Source: CAVSWN01 sp963770995
Lineage (GTDB): Bacteria > Acidobacteriota > Vicinamibacteria > Vicinamibacterales > CAVVIG01
DNA length: 64,000 bases
Assembly: GCA_963770995.1 (NCBI GenBank)
Contig: CAVYRS010000004.1
Span: forward strand, 186,001-250,000
Reading direction: 5' to 3'
Part shown: positions 45,102-52,426 of the stretch, piece after piece
Numbering within the stretch: position 1 is the first letter of the stretch
Layout: each line of letters starts with the position of its first letter
Made by a program: the position numbers and the translations under genes
Notes under the pieces: model-generated
What the model was told of the DNA's origin: nothing
The model's input: the letters and a program-made list of their open reading frames with translations, nothing else
Databases searched by the model: none

Positions 45102-45665
45102 ATGCCGGCAGAAGCGCTGGCCGCCGTGCGCGCCGACATCGGCGACTGCACGCGCTGCAAGCTGCATACGATGGGCCGGCGACAGATCGTCTTCGGCGTC
45201 GGAAATCCCGAGGCCGATCTGATGTTCGTCGGCGAGGCTCCAGGCGCCGACGAAGACATTCAGGGCATTCCGTTCGTCGGCCGCGCCGGGCAGCTGCTCA
45301 CGAAGATCATCGAGGCCATCGGCCTCTCGCGCGACGACGTGTACATCGCCAACGTGATCAAGTGCCGCCCGCCCGGCAACCGCAATCCCGAGCCGGACGA
45401 GGTCGAGACGTGCGAGCCGTTCCTGTTCCAGCAGATCGACATCATCAAGCCGAAGGTGATCGTGGCACTCGGCAAGTTCGGCGCGCAGACGCTGCTGCGG
45501 ACGCTGGATCCCATTTCGCGGCTTCGCGGCCGCGTCTACGATTATCGCGGCGCGAAGCTGATTCCCACCTTTCACCCCGCGTACCTGCTGCGCAATCCCG
45601 CCTCGAAACGAGAGGTCTGGGAGGATATGAAAGTGGTGCGAGAGCTCCTCAAGTCAGAAGTCTGA
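45102..45665 (+). CDS. Uracil-DNA glycosylase, family 4 (Fe-S type)
   Basis: Removes uracil from DNA, starting base-excision repair. The family 4 signatures are complete: motif A GEAPGADEDIQGIPFVGRAG, motif B FHPAYLLRNP, and four cysteines for a 4Fe-4S cluster (C-T-R-C near the N-terminus, then I-K-C-R-P and E-T-C-E-P). Start choice is difficult. ATG at 45102 (M-P-A-E-A-L) gives a 187-residue core, GTG at 45021 would include repeat-derived residues, and a natural N-terminal extension beginning at 44906 (MDRDQLTEHLKFAAELG) is cut off by the insertion at 45001-45076. The last residues KSEV and the stop lie in the AGTCAGA repeat. Confidence 0.9.
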   Translation: MPAEALAAVRADIGDCTRCKLHTMGRRQIVFGVGNPEADLMFVGEAPGADEDIQGIPFVGRAGQLLTKIIEAIGLSRDDVYIANVIKCRPPGNRNPEPDEVETCEPFLFQQIDIIKPKVIVALGKFGAQTLLRTLDPISRLRGRVYDYRGAKLIPTFHPAYLLRNPASKREVWEDMKVVRELLKSEV

Positions 45666-45738
45666 AGTCAGAAGTACCTGGCTTCCGGCTCGCTTGTGGC
45701 TCTTGACTTCTGACTTCTGACTTCGTACTTCTGACTTG
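45652..45738. repeat. Word-hairpin, AGTCAGA/TCTGACT type, abutting priA start
   Basis: AAGTCAGAAGTCTGAAGTCAGAAGTAC pairs with GACTTCTGACTTCTGACTTCGTACTTCTGACTT. As at 14465-14541 it supplies the stop codon of the preceding gene (again after KSEV) and ends two or three bases before the next start. The last bases TTCTGACTTGCC are the same at both loci. Confidence 0.92.
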
Positions 45739-45740
45739 CC

Positions 45741-48001
45741 GTGCTCATCTCCGTCGCCGTACCGGTTCCCAATCTCGACCTGCTGACCTACGCCGTCCCT
45801 GACGGCATTGCCCTGCCCGCGATCGGGGCGCGAGTGGTCGTGCCTCTGGGTTCGCGAGTCGTCACCGGTATCGTCATCGATCACGCCTCGGCGGACGATG
45901 GCGTCGCGCGACGTCAAGTTCGTGCAGCAGGTGCTCGACGCCGAGGCATTCGTGCCGCCGGAAGTCGTCGCGCTCGCGCAAATGGACGGCGGAGTACTAC
46001 GCCGCCGGCGTCGGCGACACGATTCCGGCGCTGCTGCCGCCGATGGCGCGCGGCGCGCGGGTCGACGCGCACAAGACCGTGCGGATCGCGTCAATTACCG
46101 CGGCGGGACTGGAGGCCGGGCGAGACGGTCGACGCGCAGAAGCAGCGCGAGATCCTGGAGCTGCTGGCTGCGTCACCAACGGGCATCCCGACAGCGGCGC
46201 TCGCGGGCCGAGGGATCGCAGGATCAGCAATCTCGCGCCTCGCGCGGCATGGCTATCTCAGCGTACGGTCCGAGCGCCTCGCCCGCGACCCGTTTGGGGT
46301 CAGACCCCCGTCACAAATGGGCTCCTCTGAAGCCGCAGATGCTGGGGTCAGACCCCTTGGAGGCGGGGCTCCAACGCGGCCTCTGACCGGCGAGCAAACA
46401 GCCGCCTTCGGCCGCCTCCGCGGCCTCGCCGACGCCCGTGCCTTCCGCGTCGCCCTCCTCCACGGCGTCACCGGCAGCGGCAAGACCGAGCTCTACATCC
46501 GCCTCGCCGCCGCCGTGCGCGACGCCGGCCGCCGCGTCGCTGATGCTCGTCCCCGAAATCGCGCTGACGCCGGCCATCGCGGCGCTCTTCCGCGACACGT
46601 TCGGCGACCGCGTGGCCATCCAGCACAGCGGCCTCTCCGACGGCGAGCGCCACGATCAGTGGCAGCGCATCCGCCGGGGCGAGGTCGACGTCGTCGTCGG
46701 CACGCGCTCGGCCGTATTCGCGCCGCTCGAGCACGTCGGGCTGATCGTCGTCGACGAAGAACACGACGGCTCCTACAAGCAGGAGGAGAGTCCGCGCTAC
46801 AACGCGCGCGACGTCGCGATCGTCCGCGCACAGCGTGCCGGCGCGCTGGTCGTGCTCGGATCGGCGACGCCGTCGATGGAGAGCTATCACAACGCGATGG
46901 CCGGGTAAGTACGAGCGCGTGGTCCTCGAACGCCGCGTCCTGGATCGGCCGCTCGCCGCGGTGAAGATCGTGGACATGCGCGAGGAGTACGCGGCCGCGG
47001 GACCGGACGTGATCCTCAGCCGATCGCTGCAGGAGGCGATTCAGACGCGGCTCGATCGGCGCGAGCAATCGCTCGTTCTCTGAATCGCCGCGGCTTCGCC
47101 ACGGCGGTCTTCTGCCGGCAATGCGCCGGGACCGTCGACTGCCCGAACTGCAGCGTCTCGCTGGTCGTCCACGGCGAGGGAAACGCGCGCCGCGCTCGCT
47201 GCCACTACTGCAACTACACGGCGCGGGTGCCGAAAACGTGCCCGCTGTGCGCCGGCCCGTATCTGGATCAGACCGGCATCGGCACCGAGCGGGTCGAAGC
47301 CGAGGTGAAGAGCGCTGGCGCCGTCCGCGCGCGTCGCGCGCCTCGATCGCGACGCCATCCGCCGGCGCGGCGCGCTGGGCACGCTGCTCGCGCGCTTTCG
47401 CGACGGCGAGATCGACGTGCTGGTCGGCACCCAGATGATCGCGAAGGGCCACGACTTTCCGCGCGTGACGCTGGTTGGCGTCATCTCGGCCGACGTCGGT
47501 CTCGGGCTGGCAGACTTTCGCGCATCCGAGCGGACGTTTCAGCTCTTGACCCAGGTCGCCGGCCGCGCGGGCCGCGGCGATCAACCGGGCGAAGCCATCG
47601 TGCAGACGCTCTATCCCGGGCACTACAGCATCCAGTTGGCGTGCAAACAGGATTACCCCGCGTTCTACGAGCGCGAGCTGAAGTTCAGACACGCGATGCG
47701 TTACCCGCCGCTCGTGGCGCTCGTCAACGCGGTCCTCCGGGCGCGCACGTTCACCGCCGCGATGGACGACGCCGCCGACATCGTGTCCCGCCTGCGCGAT
47801 GCGGATCGGCAAGGCGATTTTCGCGTGCTGGGTCCGGCGCCGCCGCCGCTGGGAAGGCTCCGCGGTGAGTACCGCGCGCAGTTGCTCGTGAAGGGGACGA
47901 ATCGGAAGCGGATCCGTCAGGCGCTGCAGGCCGCGCTCGCCGCGCGTCCCGACTTGCAGCGCCGCGTCGTGGTGGACGTCGATCCGTTGTCTGTCTTGTG
48001 A
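45741..48001 (+). CDS. priA: Primosomal replication helicase PriA (frameshifted)
   Basis: A 3'-5' helicase that restarts stalled replication forks. The GTG start at 45741 opens ISVAVPVPNLDLLTYAVP. The helicase core shows Walker A GVTGSGKTELY, the D-E-E-H box, LGSATPS and the motif V/VI region VGTQMIAKGHDFP with QVAGRAGRGDQPG. Eight zinc-binding cysteines lie around CRQCAGTVDCPNCS and CHYCNYT with CPLCAGP. Frame breaks occur near 45905, 45987, 46120, 46535, 46905, 47080 and 47330. Several are clearly one extra base. The gene is essential or nearly so in most bacteria, and every motif survives. A repeat (R4) is inserted at 46296-46356. Confidence 0.92.
46296..46356. repeat. R4 element: two GGGGTCAGACCCC copies inside priA
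   Basis: The quasi-palindrome GGGGTCAGACCCC occurs at 46296-46308 and 46344-46356, in direct orientation, with 35 nt between. It is translated in frame, adding GVRPPSQMG and GVRPLGGG between the winged-helix region and the helicase domain, a tolerant linker. Confidence 0.8.
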
Positions 48002-48002
48002 C

Positions 48003-48040
48003 CTTTGAAATCTGAACTCTGAAATCTGAACTCTGAAATG
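48003..48040. repeat. Partial word-hairpin, CTGAAATCTGAACT type
   Basis: CTTTGAAATCTGAACTCTGAAATCTGAACTCTGAAAT is the right-arm word of 24036-24206 repeated, without an opposite arm. It separates convergent priA and the M50 protease gene. Confidence 0.8.
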
Positions 48041-48041
48041 G

Positions 48042-49019
48042 TCAGCGTCCTATGAGCTCCATCGGCTGAATCGGCGCAGGCGTGAAGCAGAGAATGAACA
48101 TCAGCAGGGCGCAGCCGGCCAGAATCAGGCGCGATCGGTCGAGCGGCACGTCTTCGTCGTAGACGCGTGGATGCCGCGGGCCGAACATCACCAGCATCGC
48201 AATCGTCAGGGCGGTCCACACGATCCAGCTCGTCGAGAAGAACGCGGAGCAGCGCGACCGCCACGCCAATGGTGGCAAACGTCACATAGGTGGACCTCGG
48301 GCCGAGCACGGCGTACGAGATGTGCCCGCCATCGAGCTGGCCGATGGGAAAGAGATTGAGCGCCGTGGCGAGCAGACCGAACCACGCGGCGAACGCCATG
48401 GGATGCATGTTCAGCGAGTAGCCGTCGGGCGGCGTGCCCCACAGCAGACCCACGCGGCCAGCCTGAAGAGCAGCGGTTCCCCCAGCTCCAGCATGCCGCC
48501 GATGTCGTCGGGAATGCGCACGACGTGCGACATCGCCACGCCGATGAACAGCGCCGGCACCGCCACGAGAAACCCTGCGATCGGGCCCGCGATGCCGATG
48601 TCGAACAGCATCCGCTTGCTGGGAATCGGCTGACGGATCCGGATGAACGCGCCGAGCGTGCCGGTCAGCATCGGCGGCGGCACGGGCAGAAAAAACGGCA
48701 GCGACGCGTCGACGTCATAATAGCGGCAGGCAAAGTAGTGACCGAGCTCGTGACAGCCCAGAATCGCCAGGATCGTGCCGCTGTACCAGAAGCCGCGCAG
48801 CGATCAGACTGCGCTGATCGGCATCGACAGGTCGCGGGTGACGAAGTCCGACAGGTAGCCAGCGTAATGATCGGCGCCGACGAGCGTGGTGGTCACCACG
48901 GTCAGCAGGAACAGGAGGACGTGCACCCACAGGCGATCCCGGAATTTCGGCCGCGGCTGCCAGAGTGCGGGCGGGCCGGCCAACGGGCGGGCGGTGAACT
49001 GGTCGGGCGCGGGATCCAA
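48042..49019 (-). CDS. Site-2 protease family membrane metalloprotease, M50 (frameshifted)
   Basis: An intramembrane or membrane-associated zinc protease. The zinc motif H-E-L-G-H lies near 48740-48755 (reading GCHELGHYFACRYYDVDAS), and the second metal-ligand segment NLFPIGQLDGGH lies near 48310-48345. About six hydrophobic segments are seen. A TTG near 49019 just after the HU gene is a plausible start, giving DPAPDQFTARPL before the first membrane helix. Breaks near 48800, 48455 and 48240 separate intact blocks. No PDZ domain is seen. The substrate is unknown, and it is more like the plant EGY/short bacterial type than RseP. Confidence 0.8.
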
Positions 49020-49029
49020 GGGAGACAGG

Positions 49030-49300
49030 TTAGCCGATATTCTGCAGGTCCTTGCCCAGGCTTGAAGCGGATCGTCCGGCCGGGAGGAATGCGGACTTCC
49101 TTGCCGGTGCGGGGGTTGCGGCCAATGCCGCGCTTCCGGGGCTTCACCTGGAACACGCCGAAGCCGCGCAGCTCGATGCGCTCGCCGCGCTGCATGGAAA
49201 CCCGCATGGCGTCGAACACCGCGTCGACGGCCACCTCGGCTTTGACTTTGGTGATGTCCGCGATTTTCGACACTTCGTTGACGATGTCGACCTTGATCAT
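49030..49300 (-). CDS. HU/IHF family DNA-binding protein (C-terminal frameshift)
   Basis: A small nucleoid protein that bends DNA. M-I-K-V-D-I-V-N-E-V at 49300 is followed by VKAEVAVDAVFDAMRVSMQRG, RIELRGFGVFQVKPRKRGIGR and the DNA-wrapping arm NPRTGKEVRIPPGRTIRF. One extra G near 49058 diverts the annotated frame. Removing it gives KPGKDLQNIG and TAA at 49030, the normal end. At about 89 residues it is more IHF-alpha-like than HU, which would normally carry R-N-P-x-T-G-E. The M50 gene begins 11 nt downstream. Confidence 0.92.
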
Positions 49301-49384
49301 GCTTAGGGTCTCCTGCGGGTCGGTAAATACTCATAAATTGTGAGACTTACGCTGTCAAGCCTAAGGCTAAGTTGAGATACGATC

Positions 49385-50788
49385 ATGCCCCGTAAGCCGC
49401 CTTCCGTCGTGCTGGTTGGCCGCCCCAACGTGGGGAAGTCGACCCTTTTCAACCGCATTACCGGTAGCCGGCGCGCCATCGTGTCGCCCGATCGCCGGAA
49501 CGACGCGCGACGCGCTGGCGCGGCCGACGGACTGGCAGGGGATCGTCGTTCGATCTCTCGACACGGGTGGCCTGTTCGGGGCCAGCGATGATCCGCTGCA
49601 CGAGCTCGTGGTCGCGCAGGGGACGTGGGCGATTGAGCACGCGGATCTGCTCGTCTTCGTAGTCGATGGCCGCGAAGGCCTGGTGCCCGGCGGACGAGGA
49701 AATTGCGCAGCGGCTGCGCGAGACCGACCGGCCGGTGCTCGTGGCGCATCAACAAGACCGACGACAAGCGGGCTCGCCAATCGGCGCTGGAGTTCTTCCA
49801 GCTTGGCTTCGATCCCGTCGTCGAGATTTCCGCGGAACATGGCGATGGGGTCGCGGAGTTGCTGGACGAAATCGTGAAGCAGGTCGGGATCCGGGATTCG
49901 GGACTCGGGAGTCGCGGGTCGGCCGATCCCGACGACTCCCGACTCCCGATTCCCGACTCCCCGACAGGAGACCCGAATCGCCATCGTCGGGCGTCCGAAC
50001 GTCGGGAAGTCCTCGCTCGTCAACCGGTTGCTGCGGGAAGAGCGCGTGCTGGTCAGCGAGATGCCGGGCACGACGCGCGACGCGATCGACGTGCCGATGG
50101 TCTGGCATCGGCGGCGGCTTCGCATCGTGGATACCGCCGGCATGCGGCGGCCGGGACGCGTGGGGCGAGGCGGCAAGGTGGAAGTGGTCAGCGTCGCGCT
50201 CGCCAAGGAGGCGATCGCGGACGCCGACGTCGTCGCTCTCGTGATCGACGCGAACGACGGGCGCCACCGACCACGACGCCGCCATCGGAGGCGAAGTCGA
50301 TCGCGCCGGCCGTGGCATCGTCATCATCGCGAACAAGTGGGATCTGGTGAAGGGTCGCGCTCCCGATTTCTCGAAGACGTTCGACGACGAGACGCGGCGG
50401 CACATGCGCTTCCTGGATTACGCTCCGATCCTGCACATCTCGGCGCTGACCGGCGAGCGCACGCCGAAAATTCTCGAGACGATCGATCGGATTGCCGAGG
50501 CGCGCCGGAAGCGCATCCCGACGCCGGCGCTCAACAAGTTCGTGGAAGACGGTCACCGCGGCGAACCCGCCCGTGAGCCCTGGGCGCCGGCACGTGCGGA
50601 TTCTGTACGCGGCGCAAATCGGCGTCGCGCCGCCGTCGTTCGTGTTCTTCACCAACGTCGCGACGACGTTTCATTTCTCGTACGAGCGGTTCCTCGTCAA
50701 CAAGCTTCGCGAGCACTTCGGCTTCGCCGGATCGCCGATTCGTACCCAGGTGCGGAGCCGACGCGCAAAGACATCCCGGCGTCGGTAG
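49385..50788 (+). CDS. der: Ribosome-assembly GTPase Der (EngA), frameshifted
   Basis: An essential double-GTPase that helps mature the 50S subunit. G domain 1 has GRPNVGKSTLFN, DTGGLF and NKTD. G domain 2 has GRPNVGKSSLVN, DTAGMRR and NKWDL. The KH-like C-terminus has QIGVAPPSFVFF and ERFLVNKLREHFGFAGSPIR. Single extra bases are resolvable near 49489, 49694 and 49747, and further breaks occur near 49975, 50152, 50270 and 50565. The linker between the G domains contains a word-hairpin (49885-49962) that would be translated as about 25 extra Gly/Asp/Ser/Pro-rich residues. Confidence 0.92.
49885..49962. repeat. Word-hairpin, GGGATTCGGGACTCG type, inside der
   Basis: CGGGATCCGGGATTCGGGACTCGGGAGTCG pairs with CGACGACTCCCGACTCCCGATTCCCGACTCCC. 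It is the clearest case of a word-hairpin within a coding region, located exactly at an inter-domain linker. Confidence 0.85.
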
Positions 50789-50818
50789 GCTCGTGGTGAG
50801 CTGGTCGAACCACGAGCG
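50787..50818. repeat. R1-type outer arms, GCTCGTGGTGAGCTGGTCGAAC
   Basis: GGCTCGTGGTGAGCTGGTCG and AACCACGAGCG give the CTCGTGGT/ACCACGAG stem seen around R1 elsewhere, directly at the der stop codon. It may act as a terminator. Confidence 0.65.
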
Positions 50819-50845
50819 ACCCTTTCACTGCGGTAACATGCGCGC

Positions 50846-51298
50846 GTGACCAACGCACTTCGCGTTCAAATTCGTCGTCTGCCGGCGTCCGACGGGTTGC
50901 CGCTGCCCGCCTACATGACGCCGAGCGCTGCCGGCATGGACCTTTACGCGGCGGTCGAGAACAACGTCGTCATCGACCCAGGTACGATCGTGCTGGTGCC
51001 GACAGGCTTGGAAGTGGCGATTCCGGACGGCTTCGAAGGACAAGTGCGGCCGCGATCGGGTTTGGCGGTGAAGCACGGGATCAGCCTGCCGAATACGCCG
51101 GCGACGATCGACGCGGACTATCGCGGCGAGATTCGGGTCCCGCTGATCAACCTCGGTCGCGAGACGTTCGTCGTGACGCGTGGGATGCGCGTCGGCCAGC
51201 TCATCGTCGCGCCGGTGATGCGTGTCGACTGGGACGAAGTTGCCGAATTGCCGGCGACGGAGCGCGCCGGACGCGGATTCGGTCATTCCGGGGTTTGA
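50846..51298 (+). CDS. dut: dUTP diphosphatase
   Basis: Hydrolyses dUTP to dUMP and pyrophosphate, limiting uracil in DNA. All five trimeric dUTPase motifs are visible: GMDLYAAV, PRSGLAVKHGI, TIDADYRGEIRV, RGMRVGQLIVAP and the C-terminal RAGRGFGHSG. The GTG at 50846 gives the usual 150 residues. It complements the uracil glycosylase encoded 5 kb upstream. Confidence 0.96.
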   Translation: MTNALRVQIRRLPASDGLPLPAYMTPSAAGMDLYAAVENNVVIDPGTIVLVPTGLEVAIPDGFEGQVRPRSGLAVKHGISLPNTPATIDADYRGEIRVPLINLGRETFVVTRGMRVGQLIVAPVMRVDWDEVAELPATERAGRGFGHSGV

Positions 51299-51316
51299 TA
51301 TACTGCCCGTAACTTC

Positions 51317-51922
51317 GTGGTAGTGGCCGACATCGAGATCCCGAAGCGCGCGCTGTTCAAGGCGGCTGAGGTCTGCGACCTCGTCAAGCTACAGCCCTAC
51401 GTGCTGCGCTCGTGGGAGGCGGAGTTTCCGGCGCTCGGCGTCTCGAAGGCGGCCGGGACGCCGCGGACGTATCGGCGGCAGGACGTCGAGCAGGTGGTCC
51501 GGATCAAACACCTGCTGCTGGTCGAGGGGCTGACGCTCGCGGGCGCGCGCAAGCGGCTCGAGGAAGAGACGGCGCCGGTCGCGGCCAACGAACCGGTCCT
51601 CGACGAGCTGATCGGGCGCAACGCGCGGGAGCGGCTGACGGCGGTGAAGCGCGGTCTGCGATCGATCCTCGATTTGCTGTCCGATCGGCAGGTGCACGAC
51701 TTTCAGCTCGCACCGCCGCCGTCCGCACCGGCGCGTCGCACGGTGGCGGCATCGGTCAGCCGTGCGAAAGCGATGCGTGGAAAGCGGCGGCGGGAAAGAA
51801 CGGAGCAGCACGATCGGCGCGCGGCCCTCACGCGCGCCGCAAGCGATCGGCGTAGGAACAGCTTTCCGCGATCGGCCGTCAGCTTTCAGCGTGTTTCGCT
51901 GAGAGCAACAGCCGACAGCTGA
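51317..51922 (+). CDS. MerR-type transcriptional regulator
   Basis: A DNA-binding protein with a MerR winged HTH at residues about 10-80 (FKAAEVCDLVKLQPYVLRSW, then RTYRRQDVEQVVRIKHLLLV and TLAGARKRLEEE). A short helical dimerisation region follows. The C-terminal 60 residues are Arg/Ala/Ser-rich and unlike the family, and the last 14 are encoded by a repeat (CAGCTTTCAGC), so the native protein probably ended near residue 135. It begins 18 nt after dut at a GTG. No metal-binding cysteines are present, so it is not a metal sensor. Confidence 0.82.
   Translation: MVVADIEIPKRALFKAAEVCDLVKLQPYVLRSWEAEFPALGVSKAAGTPRTYRRQDVEQVVRIKHLLLVEGLTLAGARKRLEEETAPVAANEPVLDELIGRNARERLTAVKRGLRSILDLLSDRQVHDFQLAPPPSAPARRTVAASVSRAKAMRGKRRRERTEQHDRRAALTRAASDRRRNSFPRSAVSFQRVSLRATADS
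51880..51922. repeat. Short hairpin, CAGCTTTCAGC/GCTGAGAGC type
   Basis: GTCAGCTTTCAGCGTG and GACAGCTGAGAGCT are roughly complementary and carry the TGA that ends the MerR frame. It may be another small word-hairpin. Confidence 0.5.
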
Positions 51923-51938
51923 GAGCTACTCACCTGAA

Positions 51939-52016
51939 CGGGATGTAGCGCAGCCTGGCTAGCGCACCTGACTGGGGGTCAGGGGGTCGCCGGTTCGAAT
52001 CCGGCCATCCCGACCA
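51939..52016 (+). tRNA. tRNA-Pro (anticodon GGG), CCA encoded
   Basis: The cloverleaf can be drawn by eye. Acceptor arms CGGGATG and CATCCCG pair fully, the D arm GCGC..GCGC is intact, the anticodon arm CCTGA-CTGGGGG-TCAGG gives anticodon GGG, and the T arm GCCGG-TTCGAAT-CCGGC is perfect. It is followed by discriminator A and an encoded CCA. Length is 78 nt with CCA. Confidence 0.96.
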
Positions 52017-52067
52017 CTTTCGATTGGCTCTTGTTCAAGTTTTGGGCAATAAATCAAAAGGGACGCC

Positions 52068-52352
52068 ATGGCTGATTCCTACCGTCCGCTGTTCGAAGGA
52101 TTGAAAGAGACGGCGGCGGCGCTTGTCGATGCCGGGATCGCGAGCCAGCAGGCGATTGCCGCGAGCCAGCAGGCGATCGGGGCGCTCCAGCGCGCCGGGG
52201 CGGAAGTCACCAAGATGGCCGACGCGGCGATGGAGGCGCGGAACGAACACGAGGATCTCCGAGAGACCGTCGCCCGCTTGGAGAGTCTCGTGATTGCGCA
52301 GGGTCAGGATCTGCGCGCGCTGCGCGAACGTCTCGAGAACGGCGGAAGCTAA
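52068..52352 (+). CDS. Small helical coiled-coil protein, unknown
   Basis: A 94-residue protein, almost entirely helical. It has a near-perfect internal repeat (ASQQAIAASQQAIGALQ) at about residues 26-42 and a heptad-like C-terminal region (HEDLRETVARLESLVIAQGQ). AAAAGGGA lies 7 nt before the ATG at 52068 and is a good ribosome binding site, supporting this as a real gene. No family was recognised. It could be a structural or phage-derived coiled-coil protein. Confidence 0.6.
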   Translation: MADSYRPLFEGLKETAAALVDAGIASQQAIAASQQAIGALQRAGAEVTKMADAAMEARNEHEDLRETVARLESLVIAQGQDLRALRERLENGGS

Positions 52353-52426
52353 GACCTCGTCGAAAAAGAAGACAGAGCCGCCCCCGTGGCCTTGTCAGGT
52401 ACTGCACCCGGCTTCGCTTCCTTTCC

